Notes: generated by a model from the sequence alone, not told the origin. DNA of 10,868 nucleotides from an uncultured Opitutales bacterium (GCA_937920335.1 CALGUT010000597.1:1-10868), one strand, 5' to 3'; positions 1 to 8,519 are shown, numbered from the stretch's first letter. Numbers and translations: made by a program.

Positions 1-1371
1 CTGACTTCCAAAGGTGTGGGCGCGTTGGCCGTTTCGAGTTTGATAAACTCGTTGTCCGCCCAGACCAAATATCTGCCGAAGTTACATCATGCAGCGAAGG
101 CAAAGTCCGTTATATTCCTCTACATGTCGGGAGGTGTTTCCCATGTAGATTCGTTTGATCCGAAACCAATTCTACGTGAGCTACATGGGCAGCCCATGCC
201 CGTTAAGCTGGCCCGTACCCAGTTCGATCAGGTTGGAAATATTATGGGCTCGTTTTGGGATTCCAAGAAATACGGAGAGTCCGGTATCGAAATGACGAAC
301 CTGTTTCCACATATCGCAGAGATGGCAGATGACTTGGCAATCGTTCGATCGATGACTGCCAAATTCAGTGAGCATTCTCAGGGGAATTTTTTCATGCACT
401 CCGGGTTTCCATTTCTGGGGTATCCCAGTGCCGGAGCTTGGGTGAACTATGGAATCGGAACCGAGAATCCGAATCTCCCCGGGTATATCGTGCTTCAATC
501 AGAAAACTCGGGTACTCCGCACGGAGGAGTCAGTTTATTTGGAAACGCCTACCTGCCGGCGACGACTCAAGGATCAATTTTTAACGTTTCAGGCGCCCGG
601 GCGGTCCCGAATATCCAACCGGCACTCTTGAAGCATGAGCAACGAAAGGCGTTGGATATTATAAAGTCCCTTGACTACGGCTTTGCCGAACGGACAGCAG
701 CTAAAGATGCTGTCTTATCGTCGGTTAAGAATGCTGAAACGGCCTACCTCATGCAGGAAGCTGTTCCGGAACTTACCGACATCTCAGGTGAGTCTGCGAG
801 CACCCTTGAGCACTATGGAGTGAATGACCCTGTCTGGTATAAGTCAGAGTACGCTCGACAATGTCTCATGGCCCGCCGTTTGGTTGAGCGGGGCGTTCGA
901 TTTGTAGAGCTGTCATGTTGTCCCTTCGAAAAAGGTGTCCAACGCGCAAATCCCTGGGATCAGCACGGAAAGATCGAAGTCGGTCATGGGGCGATGGCAT
1001 CACAGGTCGATAAGCCGATCGCGGCATTGATTCAGGATCTGAAGCAGCGAGGGTTGTTGGATGACACACTATTGGTTTTCACCGGAGAGTTTGGGCGCAA
1101 CCCATTTGCTCAGGGAATCGGGCGTGACCACAATCCGCAGGGCTTTAGTTCCTGGTTAGCAGGCGGAGGAGTTAAGGGTGGAACCGTATACGGAGCGACC
1201 GATGAGCTCGGTTATCATGCCGTGGACCAGATCTCCAATATCTATGAGCTCTGGGCTACTGTGCTCCATCTCATGGGTATCGATCATGAAAAGCTGACCT
1301 ATCGTTACAGCGGTCGGGATCTTCGCCTGACCGATGTCCACGGGAAAGTCTGGGATGAGATTATCGCCTAG
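1..1371 (+). CDS. DUF1501 domain-containing protein (5' end cut off by the window)
   Basis: The reading frame is open from base 1, so the gene begins upstream; the GTG at 16 is not a credible start because the codons before it (LTSKG) continue a typical exported leader. The first residues, LTSKGVGALAVSSLI, resemble the hydrophobic part of a Tat-type signal peptide whose twin arginines would lie just outside the window. Family landmarks are MSGGVSHVDSFDPKP near residue 37, EHSQGNFFMHSG near 119, TGEFGRNPFAQG near 356, the glycine-rich WLAGGGVKGGTVYGATDE, and a C-terminal YRYSGRDLRLTDVHG. These are the hallmarks of DUF1501 (PF07394), a family with an alkaline-phosphatase/sulfatase-like fold and no settled biochemical role. 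It is abundant in Planctomycetes and Verrucomicrobia, where it usually follows a DUF1549/DUF1553 cytochrome gene. I expect such a gene upstream, but this is inference. The product is probably exported. Its stop lies 3 bases from the convergent dehydrogenase gene. Confidence 0.93.
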   Translation: MTSKGVGALAVSSLINSLSAQTKYLPKLHHAAKAKSVIFLYMSGGVSHVDSFDPKPILRELHGQPMPVKLARTQFDQVGNIMGSFWDSKKYGESGIEMTNLFPHIAEMADDLAIVRSMTAKFSEHSQGNFFMHSGFPFLGYPSAGAWVNYGIGTENPNLPGYIVLQSENSGTPHGGVSLFGNAYLPATTQGSIFNVSGARAVPNIQPALLKHEQRKALDIIKSLDYGFAERTAAKDAVLSSVKNAETAYLMQEAVPELTDISGESASTLEHYGVNDPVWYKSEYARQCLMARRLVERGVRFVELSCCPFEKGVQRANPWDQHGKIEVGHGAMASQVDKPIAALIQDLKQRGLLDDTLLVFTGEFGRNPFAQGIGRDHNPQGFSSWLAGGGVKGGTVYGATDELGYHAVDQISNIYELWATVLHLMGIDHEKLTYRYSGRDLRLTDVHGKVWDEIIA

Positions 1372-1374
1372 CGG

Positions 1375-4300
1375 TTAGGATTCAGGAATGGATATCACGA
1401 CTCTGCCGAATCGAGGAATTTCAGGCGTCGAGAGCTTGGTATCCTCAACCACCACACGTTCCCATCCATTTTCAAGGGTTTGGGTTGAAACATTCGGGTG
1501 AGTTTTCGGAATACCTTCCCAGTTTGTAAGATCCGTAGAGAATTGAACCTGATAATTCAGTTGAGGATCGTTTGCATATACAGTTCTTCGAATGAACTCG
1601 GTTTGTAGCTTATGGGTTCCGTCTGGTAGTTTCAGATACTGTATGCTTGGAATTCCCGCGGGGCCATACGGTCCTGGTGCGGCATCTGAGTCGTAGGTCA
1701 CCCACTCGGTTTTTAACGGGTCCAGATTGAAAGCGTATTCAATAATCAGTTTCAGTGTATCCCGGTCGTCATCGGAATCCAAGGGTTGCCAATTTTTAGG
1801 AAGATGGTGCTGATCGATCCATCTTTCCCAATCATTTGGAATTTCGCCGTTAACTTCTATGGATATTCGATCGGAAGAAAGATTAGACGTTCCGAACGTA
1901 GAGAGTGAGTTAGCCGGAATGTGTGCGCTTATGGCGTTGGTCCGTGCTCTTACTTTCGCTGAGTACGAATACCCGCTCCCGCTGATCGAGATAATTTCGC
2001 CATTCTCAACATCAAGGGCACCGGTAGGCAGTTCAGCTACTGGATGATTTAGTATTATGCTGATGGTGACCTCACCGTTTTCATGTGGGTCAGCTGAATT
2101 AGGAGTTCCCAGTAGTGGACGGATTGGGCGTATGGTTCTTATAGGACCTATACGTTGTTCCACAACTCCATCTGGGTAAGTGAATGATCCACCGTCTATC
2201 GATCGCCAAAATAAGCCGTCCTCACTGAGTTCAAATTTCCAGGTTTCTATGACTGCGGTGGGTGGATCAGTTCTTGGGAGCAGTGCGAATCCGCTGACTT
2301 CTCGTGGACGACCAAGGTCTATGCTTATCCAATGAGGGTAGAGTTCCTTATCGGTTCCCCATTCCGTCGTCCAAAATGAGTTTGGATCATTATCAATTGC
2401 GAAGGTTGCCGGTGCGAGTTGGTCATGGGTTTCCTCACTGGAAACGGCAGCGATTCTCAGTTCGGTGTGCGGAATCTTATCACCGAGTTCATCGAGTATT
2501 GATAGATCAGATACGGCCATGGAATCGCGGTCGTTCAATTCTGTAAGACCCGTGATTCTTGCATATCTTGCGATGGGGAATGAATCTGGATATTCAAACT
2601 CGGACGGGTTGAGTGACTGGATCCAGTCGGCAACCGCTTTTACAGCCGCCTCATCGACAAGCGACTTTGCCAATGGCGGCATGGCGGCGGAATCCGGTTG
2701 ACTATGAGCGAGGCGAAAATGAACGGCCGAGAGCGAGGTTTTCCCGGGAACTATTTGGGCATCTTCATCTGAATCAGCGATGAGGTCGAATCGACCTTCA
2801 AGGTCTGGCCTCAATGGAGAGTTGATCAACTGCTGGGCATTGAGTGGCGTTGTGAGGCGAGCGTCGAATCCGGGGCCACTCCCACCGGGTTGATGGCAGT
2901 GAGCACAATTGGAATCCAGGTAGGACCGCACACGGTGTTCAAGGGGATAGGTTTCATCTTCAAGGCCGGCTGATCGGAGTGTGTTTTCAATCAATGATTC
3001 ACTTAGCGCGTGATTGAACATTTTCAGATTGTTCCAAATGGTTAGTTGATTACTCTTACTAGAATCGCCGCCAAAGCTTGACGGTGTGTGTAACTGGTGG
3101 GTTCTGACACCTAAGGCTTGTCCTGACGCATCGTTGTGGCAGCTGATACAATCTGATCTACTTGGAAACTGCCACGTTTGTTGGAGTGCCGCTCCGTTGG
3201 ATTGAATAACTTCGTAAGTGCCAGTTTCACCTTGTTCGAGTAAGGTGGCTTCTGTTTGAGCGTCGTTCCAGCGGTAGGTTACGCCATATTTCCTGCCATA
3301 TGGCAGGCATACGATAAATCGAGTTTCCAATCGTCGGGTAATTTTTGGATTTCCTAGATCCAGCGGAAGATCGAAGTGTTTTACCAGGACGGTTCCTGCG
3401 GGAAACACCCAATTGGCTGCTTCATAAAACTCGATCTGTTCGGCGGGTGTGTCGTGCAGACCGTCGTTGGGAAGGGCGATCCAACGGAGCTTTTCCGCAT
3501 TATCTGACCAGAGCGGACTATTTACAGTGTAGGGTAAAAGAGCGGGAGCTGGCGTTAAGGTTTCGAGGTCGGTAAACGCTCCGGTTTGCGAGAGTAGGGT
3601 CGGAGGATCTTCAGTCGTCCCGATGTATTCAAGGGTGTAGAGCTTTCCTTTTGGACTCTTTGCACCCGCTGAATAAAGCAGTAGAATTTCGCCGTTCTTA
3701 TCCTGGCAAATGTTGGTCAACCCCAGGACATCACCACCGTTGAGGATGCCTCCGTCTGAAAGGCGTGTAAGCTCATTTACGATCGGAGCTTCGCCTTCTT
3801 CATACTCGAGTGACCAGAGCTTGGCTACGCGATTATCCCCAAATAGAGCTTTCCCTCCTAGCTGTTCTTCAAAGTGGCTCCCGCGGTAAATAAAGCCACC
3901 GATGATACAAATGCCCACGCTGCGGTCATAGTCATGAATGGGACGAGTCTCGATACCCGGGGCATCTTCAGGCAGATCAGGACCGGTAAAGCCCTCCTGG
4001 ATGTTCCAACCAAAATTGAGACCTTCGTTCGGACCGCGAGGATCGGTGGAATCCAATAGAAACATATTTAGCTCTTCTCGCGACAGTTGCCCGACATCGC
4101 CGATCCATACCTGCTTCGACTGCAAATCATATTGCATTGAGTGGGGGCTTCGAAGGCCGATCGCATAGAGCTCCTCCATGGCAGGCGATTCCGTGTCTCC
4201 TGGGCCAGGATCGTTCACCCAGGGGTTATCAGACGGGATGTAGTAGTTTTGGGTATAGCTGGCTTTAATGCCATCCGGCAACTCGACTATTTCTGTTGGC

Positions 4301-5013
4301 TGTCTTCTGATTGGATGACTGATTTCCCCGCCCTGTTCGTCGACATCAATTCTAATGATGCAGGCGAACAAACTACCGTCTAGTTCTTGGGAGGTACCGT
4401 AGGAGCCGTCGTGATCACCTCCATCCCCATTACTCAGGTAAAGGAAACCATCGTCGCCAAAGAACATTGCTCCTCCGTTGTGCCACTGTTGGGGATCATA
4501 GAGACTTATTAGGACGGTCTCTGAGTCTGGGATGACAGTTCCATCTGCGTCGAATTCGACACGAGTAAGTCTCCAATAAGAGTCAGCAAATTCGCCACTG
4601 GTATTTGCCCCTTCGACGAGCTGATGGGTATAACAAATGAATAGAAAGCGCTTCGGATCCGTGGGGTTGGCAAATTGAGGGTGGAAGATTGCAGAATAAA
4701 AACCTTGCTCGTCGAAGCTGGTTTGCGTGACACCGGACCAATCGAGAAGCGTCTCTACCTCGTCCATGTGTGCGTCCTGCCGGTCAGGAAATCGTTTGAG
4801 CCTTCCCACCCGTTCAACCATGAGTAGCTGATCAGAGCCTGGCCAAGGGCTCACCCACATCGGATCTGTAAAACTAAGATTGGGAAAACTCGGTATGGTT
4901 AGCCATTCGCCGGCAGCTCCTGGGACTCCTTCTGGAAATATGCCGTTCAAATAGGGTCCGACTGGAACTGGCGCTTCTCGTGAGTGTAGCTCTGAGAGGG
5001 TAATACATCCCAA
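1375..5013 (-). CDS. Secreted PQQ-type sugar dehydrogenase / diheme cytochrome c fusion with discoidin and Ig-like modules
   Basis: A 1212-residue multidomain protein counted from a TTG at 5013. Residues about 40-460 form a glucose/sorbosone dehydrogenase-like propeller (PF07995 type), with HNGGAMFFGDDGFLYLSNGDGG-like, GLRSPHSMQYD and IGDVGQLSREELN segments. Residues about 470-800 match the SO2930-type diheme cytochrome family (TIGR03806): NSPLWSDNAEKLRWIALP, RRLETRF, then heme motifs C622-I-S-C625-H and C703-A-H-C706-H, with AMPPLA as a likely axial-Met segment. A discoidin (F5/8 type C) module covers about 830-945 (AIDNDPNSFW...WISIDLG). A bacterial Ig-like (Big) stretch covers about 955-1045, and a verrucomicrobial C-terminal region holds LDSDDDRDT and VQFSTDLTNW. 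The likely role is extracytoplasmic oxidation of a sugar or aldose-like substrate, passing electrons to the hemes, with the discoidin module binding glycan; the substrate is unknown. A leader peptide seems to lie upstream of the TTG (see 5014-5091), so the true protein is probably longer. Confidence 0.9.
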   Translation of the reverse strand: MGCITLSELHSREAPVPVGPYLNGIFPEGVPGAAGEWLTIPSFPNLSFTDPMWVSPWPGSDQLLMVERVGRLKRFPDRQDAHMDEVETLLDWSGVTQTSFDEQGFYSAIFHPQFANPTDPKRFLFICYTHQLVEGANTSGEFADSYWRLTRVEFDADGTVIPDSETVLISLYDPQQWHNGGAMFFGDDGFLYLSNGDGGDHDGSYGTSQELDGSLFACIIRIDVDEQGGEISHPIRRQPTEIVELPDGIKASYTQNYYIPSDNPWVNDPGPGDTESPAMEELYAIGLRSPHSMQYDLQSKQVWIGDVGQLSREELNMFLLDSTDPRGPNEGLNFGWNIQEGFTGPDLPEDAPGIETRPIHDYDRSVGICIIGGFIYRGSHFEEQLGGKALFGDNRVAKLWSLEYEEGEAPIVNELTRLSDGGILNGGDVLGLTNICQDKNGEILLLYSAGAKSPKGKLYTLEYIGTTEDPPTLLSQTGAFTDLETLTPAPALLPYTVNSPLWSDNAEKLRWIALPNDGLHDTPAEQIEFYEAANWVFPAGTVLVKHFDLPLDLGNPKITRRLETRFIVCLPYGRKYGVTYRWNDAQTEATLLEQGETGTYEVIQSNGAALQQTWQFPSRSDCISCHNDASGQALGVRTHQLHTPSSFGGDSSKSNQLTIWNNLKMFNHALSESLIENTLRSAGLEDETYPLEHRVRSYLDSNCAHCHQPGGSGPGFDARLTTPLNAQQLINSPLRPDLEGRFDLIADSDEDAQIVPGKTSLSAVHFRLAHSQPDSAAMPPLAKSLVDEAAVKAVADWIQSLNPSEFEYPDSFPIARYARITGLTELNDRDSMAVSDLSILDELGDKIPHTELRIAAVSSEETHDQLAPATFAIDNDPNSFWTTEWGTDKELYPHWISIDLGRPREVSGFALLPRTDPPTAVIETWKFELSEDGLFWRSIDGGSFTYPDGVVEQRIGPIRTIRPIRPLLGTPNSADPHENGEVTISIILNHPVAELPTGALDVENGEIISISGSGYSYSAKVRARTNAISAHIPANSLSTFGTSNLSSDRISIEVNGEIPNDWERWIDQHHLPKNWQPLDSDDDRDTLKLIIEYAFNLDPLKTEWVTYDSDAAPGPYGPAGIPSIQYLKLPDGTHKLQTEFIRRTVYANDPQLNYQVQFSTDLTNWEGIPKTHPNVSTQTLENGWERVVVEDTKLSTPEIPRFGRVVISIPES

Positions 5014-5091
5014 GATTCCAGCAATGAGAGTAAAAACTGAGAATAAGGGCCCGCTTCTGATGGAATTAATAGTGTTAATGATACTTTGGTT
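5014..5091 (-). other. Probable lipoprotein leader of the dehydrogenase fusion, lacking a conventional start codon
   Basis: Reading - strand codons upstream of the TTG at 5013, the frame stays open to a TAG at 5092-5094. It encodes a short polar segment with one Arg, then the hydrophobic run PLFSVFTLIAGILGC; the Cys is the third residue of the conventional call. ILGC fits a lipobox, so this looks like a type II signal peptide. No ATG, GTG, TTG or CTG occurs in frame between the TAG and the TTG at 5013. Only ATT or ATC codons (5079, 5070, 5082, 5061) could start it. Either a rare start codon is used, the assembly has an error here, or the resemblance is accidental. The hemes need a periplasmic location, which favours a real leader. 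Confidence 0.55.
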
Positions 5092-5201
5092 CTAAGCTCT
5101 GACTTAAGGATAGTATTGGTAGGATAGTCGTTAGCGAATTTCCAGCCTTCAAAAGCTCCTTTTTGCTAGATCTACAAATGGGTATGCCTACAGTCGCACG
5201 A

Positions 5202-7295
5202 ATGGAACACCCTTTTTTAGAAGATGCCTTTCGAGTTCATTGGAGCCGGTTGACTCCAGATCATGTAGAAACTGATATCACGCGAGCTCTTGAAGCCGCG
5301 CAGGCGAATATTGACGAGCTTGCATCTCAAACTCCCGACGAGCTGACTTTTGAGAATACCTTACTCGCGTTGGAAGAAGCTGACTCTGTGCTGGGAGTTG
5401 CCTGGGGCAAGGTCGGACATTTAAACAGCGTTAAGGACTCCAAGGAACTACGAGAAGCCTACAACTTGATGTTGCCAAAGGTGTCGGAGTTTAGTGCGAA
5501 AATTCCATTGAATGAAGGGTTGTGGAAACGGATCAAAGCTTACTCCGAAACAGCTGAAGCAAAATCGCTGACGGGAACGCGAAAGCGGTATCTGGAAGAA
5601 ACGGTCACGTCATTCAAAAATAGCGGTGCTGATTTGCCCGAGGAGAAGAAGAAGCGGATGGAGGAGATTCAGGCCGAGCTGGCTCGTATCACTCAGAAAT
5701 ACTCCGAGAACTGTCTCGATTCCGTAAATGCTTGGGAATTGGTGATCGAAGATGAAGCTGATCTTTCGGGGCTTCCAGACTTGGCGAAGGAACAGGCACT
5801 GCAATCAGCGAAGAGCAAGGATTTGGGTTCAGAAGAAAATCCAAACTGGCGTTTCACGCTTCAGGCACCGTCTATGGTCCCCGTGCTTCGGTACGCGGAC
5901 AAGGAGTCCTTGCGTCGTGATGTGTGGATGGCATTCAGTGAGATTGCGACAAAGGAGCCTCTTGATAATCGACCGTTGGTTAGTCAGATTCTGGATCTTC
6001 GCCATGAGAAGGCGAAACTCTTGGGATTCAAACATTTCGCGGATCTCGTATTGAATCGACGCATGGCTAAGACAGGTGAACGAGCGTTGGCGTTTGAGGA
6101 CGAGATGCACGCGAAGATAAAAGCTCAGTTTGATAAAGAGACGTCTGAGTTGGATACCTTTCGGGCTGAGCAATTAGGGATAGCGATTGAACCGATGGAG
6201 CCTTGGGATGTCGCTTATTGGGCTGAGAAGCTAAGGAAGCGAACCTACGATTTTGATGCCGAGGAGCTTAGGCCTTATTTCCCCGTGGATCGCGTTCTAG
6301 ATGGGATGTTTGAGATCACTCAAAAATTGTTTGGAGTATCTATTCGTGAAGTGGAGGCGATTTACTCTGAAGTTCCGACAGTAATGAATTTAGAGGCCGG
6401 GTACGAAGTGTGGAATGATGATGTAAAGGTCTTCGAGTTACTTGACGAATCAGGAACGCACATTGGAAGTTTTTACACGGATTGGTTTCCGCGTGAATCG
6501 AAGCGGAGTGGAGCCTGGATGAACTATACGCGTACTGGCGACCGCTCAAACGGTAAAAAAGAGCCACACCTGGGACAGATACATGGAAACATGAGCCCAC
6601 CGACAGAAGGTAAGCCGGCTCTCTTGTCTCACAATGATGTACTCACTGTGTTTCATGAGTTCGGTCACTTGATTCATCATCTTTTTGGTGACGTTGAAAT
6701 CAAATCGATGAACGGTGTTAACGTCGCTTGGGACTTTGTGGAGCTTCCATCTCAGATTTTGGAGAATTGGTGTTGGGACCGTAAAGGCCTCGATCTATTC
6801 GCTCGCCATTATGAAACCGGAGATAAGATTCCTGATGAGCTTTACAATAAGATGATTGCTGCCAAGAATTTTAACGCGGCGTCGTTTTCCATGCGGCAAC
6901 TGTCTTTCGGGAAGATGGACCTGGAGATGCACATGCACTATTCAGAAATGAAAGATAAGGACCTTGAGACGGAATTGGAAAATCTTCTTGAGCCGTATGT
7001 AGCGAAACGAAAACGGAAAGTGCCTGTTTACTTATATAACTTCGGGCATTTGTTTTCCGATTCAACAGGCTATGCTGCCGGCTACTACTCCTACAAATGG
7101 GCGGAGGTGTTGGACGCCGATGCTTTTACGCGCTTTGAGGAAGAAGGACTGCTGAATTCGGAAACAGGGAAGGATTTCAAAGACAAGGTTCTCTCGAAAG
7201 GAAATTCGGAAGATCCGTATATGCTTTTCGTCGAATTCATGGGCCGTGACCCGGACCCTGACGCGTTGCTGCGGAGAGAAGGATTGCTCAATTAG
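5202..7295 (+). CDS. M3 family zinc oligopeptidase (oligopeptidase A / Dcp-like)
   Basis: A cytoplasmic metallopeptidase of the M3 family (thimet oligopeptidase, oligopeptidase A, dipeptidyl carboxypeptidase), which degrades short peptides. Counted from the ATG at 5202 it has 697 residues, a normal family length. The zinc site HEFGH is at residues 485-489, followed by the third ligand E514 in FVELPSQILENW, exactly 25 residues after the second histidine as in thimet oligopeptidase. The C-terminal FGHLFSDSTGYAAGYYSYKWAEVLDADAF segment contains the conserved His and Tyr residues used in substrate binding. The helical N-terminal part opens with HPFLEDAFRVHW, which is where family members normally begin. 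In-frame alternatives are ATG at 5184 and 5178 and TTG at 5163; none has a clear ribosome binding site. No signal peptide is seen. It is divergent from the dehydrogenase fusion, and its last bases overlap the convergent TIGR03643 gene. Confidence 0.95.
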   Translation: MEHPFLEDAFRVHWSRLTPDHVETDITRALEAAQANIDELASQTPDELTFENTLLALEEADSVLGVAWGKVGHLNSVKDSKELREAYNLMLPKVSEFSAKIPLNEGLWKRIKAYSETAEAKSLTGTRKRYLEETVTSFKNSGADLPEEKKKRMEEIQAELARITQKYSENCLDSVNAWELVIEDEADLSGLPDLAKEQALQSAKSKDLGSEENPNWRFTLQAPSMVPVLRYADKESLRRDVWMAFSEIATKEPLDNRPLVSQILDLRHEKAKLLGFKHFADLVLNRRMAKTGERALAFEDEMHAKIKAQFDKETSELDTFRAEQLGIAIEPMEPWDVAYWAEKLRKRTYDFDAEELRPYFPVDRVLDGMFEITQKLFGVSIREVEAIYSEVPTVMNLEAGYEVWNDDVKVFELLDESGTHIGSFYTDWFPRESKRSGAWMNYTRTGDRSNGKKEPHLGQIHGNMSPPTEGKPALLSHNDVLTVFHEFGHLIHHLFGDVEIKSMNGVNVAWDFVELPSQILENWCWDRKGLDLFARHYETGDKIPDELYNKMIAAKNFNAASFSMRQLSFGKMDLEMHMHYSEMKDKDLETELENLLEPYVAKRKRKVPVYLYNFGHLFSDSTGYAAGYYSYKWAEVLDADAFTRFEEEGLLNSETGKDFKDKVLSKGNSEDPYMLFVEFMGRDPDPDALLRREGLLN

Positions 7296-7582
7296 TTCTG
7301 GTAAGAATCTTCGCTGAACTCGAGATTACGCGATTCGAAACGTTTACGATGTTTTGTGATTCTGCCGGAAACTCGTGCCCTCCAACGGTTAAAACTGGCT
7401 GGTTTGATGTGCTGACGCATGAGTTGAATGACTTCGGCTTCAGTGACACCCGTTTTCTCGTAGATCTCTTCGAACGTTATGCGATCTGCCCAGGCCATTC
7501 CGATGATTCGGTTTAGCTCCTCGTAGGTGTAGGTTCGTTTTTCTGAATGTTGCACATCGGGTATAAACTCAGAAATAAACAA
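7292..7582 (-). CDS. TIGR03643 / DUF2805 family small protein, function unknown
   Basis: A 96-residue basic protein if started at the TTG at 7582, which is preceded two codons earlier by an in-frame TGA. A GTG at 7555 would give 87 residues and still keep the whole conserved core. The core YTYEELNRIIGMAWADR, then FEEIYEKTGVTEAEVIQLMR, then KPASFNRWRARVSGR and TKHRKRF, matches the TIGR03643 family (DUF2805, PF10985) as I remember it. The middle resembles a helix-turn-helix and the Arg/Lys-rich C-terminus could bind nucleic acid, but no function is established and that is inference. The gene converges on the M3 peptidase gene with a 4-base overlap and is divergent from the YugP-type peptidase. 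It appears to be transcribed alone. Confidence 0.85.
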   Translation of the reverse strand: MFISEFIPDVQHSEKRTYTYEELNRIIGMAWADRITFEEIYEKTGVTEAEVIQLMRQHIKPASFNRWRARVSGRITKHRKRFESRNLEFSEDSYQN

Positions 7583-7626
7583 AGTTCAAGGGGTGTTTGT
7601 TTCTTTTGATGGGGCAAACATGTGTC

Positions 7627-7650
7627 AAAAGGACGCTCGTCGCTCCTTTT
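7627..7650. repeat. Inverted repeat in the intergenic region between the TIGR03643 and YugP-type genes
   Basis: The arms AAAAGGA (7627-7633) and TCCTTTT (7644-7650) are perfectly complementary, with a 10-base spacer CGCTCGTCGC. The repeat lies 45 bases upstream of the start of the - strand small gene and about 150 bases upstream of the + strand peptidase gene. It could be an operator or a leader hairpin on the - strand transcript. The arms are short and A/T-rich, so chance is possible. Confidence 0.3.
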
Positions 7651-7745
7651 CGGCGCGGTTTTTACAGAGGGTTTAAAAGGTTCTGGAAAATTGAGTTTAG
7701 TATCATGATGGTTAACAATGGTTTATGGAAACCGATTAGGTGCGC

Positions 7746-7776
7746 TTGATTTGGAACCACGATTGCTTAATATGAT
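7746..7776 (+). promoter_or_regulatory. Possible sigma-70-like promoter of the YugP-type peptidase gene
   Basis: TTGATT at 7746-7751 could be a -35 box. For the -10 box, TAATAT at 7768-7773 gives a 16-base spacer, and TATGAT at 7771-7776 gives 19 bases. Neither is a perfect match. The position, about 30 bases before the ATG at 7803, suits a short leader. No Shine-Dalgarno sequence is visible before that ATG (ACCCTTACTA), so initiation may depend little on one. Confidence 0.3.
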
Positions 7777-7802
7777 CCAACAGTAACAACCAACCCTTAC
7801 TA

Positions 7803-8519
7803 ATGATACAATTACCTTTATTTATCGGCATCGTTTTGAGTCCGATGTTTGGCTTTCTTTTAATTATATTGGCTGTAGCGTTCGCGTTTTGGGCGCAGAT
7901 GAAAGTGAAGTCGACGTATAATAAGTATTCACAGATACCTTCTCGCGGGGGAATAACGGGGTACGAAGCTGCGGAAGCTGTTATGCGGAAGGCCGGAATT
8001 ACTGATGTCGAGATCGTCCACGTTTCAGGTGTTCTGACCGACCACTACGACCCGGTTAACAAGAAGCTCGCGCTGAGTGATCAAAATTTCAGAGGCTCGA
8101 GTCTAGCCGCAATAGGTGTCGCTGCGCACGAAGCCGGTCATGCGATCCAACACAAGGTGGGTTATTCCATGATGAACATCCGTCAACAGATGGCACCGGT
8201 GGTCAATATCGCTGCTGGTTTTCTCCCGCTCGTCATGTTTGGTGGGCTGTTCCTCGGTCTACTACCATTCAAGTTGGCGATCGATCTTGGAATTATCATC
8301 TATGCTATGCTGACCCTATTTCATTTGGTGACGCTTCCCGTTGAGTATGATGCAACTGCACGCGCTAAACGTGAATTGGATAGCTTGGGAATCATCCATG
8401 CCGACGAGGCACCGGGGGTCTCCGCTACTCTGAGTGCAGCTGGACTTACTTACGTCGCAGCCTTTGCAAGTTCACTATTTAACCTTGTATATTTGATATT
8501 ACTGCGAGGAAGGGATTAA
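7803..8519 (+). CDS. YugP-type membrane zinc metallopeptidase (PF04298)
   Basis: A 238-residue integral membrane protein of the neutral zinc metallopeptidase family typified by Bacillus YugP. An N-terminal membrane helix spans about residues 5-31. The zinc motif H109-E-A-G-H113 sits in the IGVAAHEAGHAIQH segment. Hydrophobic helices follow at about 132-155, 158-178 and 208-235. A likely third zinc ligand is E181 in LPVEYDATARA, a conserved family element. Other landmarks are TGYEAAEAVMRKAGI near 47 and LTDHYDPVNKKLALS near 73. Length is close to the family norm. The substrate is unknown; a role in membrane protein turnover is only a guess. The gene stands alone, with a strong terminator 31 bases after its stop, so it appears monocistronic. 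Confidence 0.94.
   Translation: MIQLPLFIGIVLSPMFGFLLIILAVAFAFWAQMKVKSTYNKYSQIPSRGGITGYEAAEAVMRKAGITDVEIVHVSGVLTDHYDPVNKKLALSDQNFRGSSLAAIGVAAHEAGHAIQHKVGYSMMNIRQQMAPVVNIAAGFLPLVMFGGLFLGLLPFKLAIDLGIIIYAMLTLFHLVTLPVEYDATARAKRELDSLGIIHADEAPGVSATLSAAGLTYVAAFASSLFNLVYLILLRGRD

Noticed and set aside
3292..3307. Perfect 16-base palindrome CCTGCCATATGGCAGG
   Set aside because: It lies inside the dehydrogenase-fusion coding region, encodes ordinary residues, has no T-run, and one palindrome of this size is not surprising by chance in about 11 kb.
1375..5013. Frameshift or two separate genes (dehydrogenase and cytochrome)
   Set aside because: The frame is continuous through the junction around residue 465 with no stop or internal start signal, so it is read as one fusion protein.
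5829..6173. Open frame of 114 codons on the - strand
   Set aside because: It is antisense to the well-supported M3 peptidase gene and has no recognisable domain or start context.
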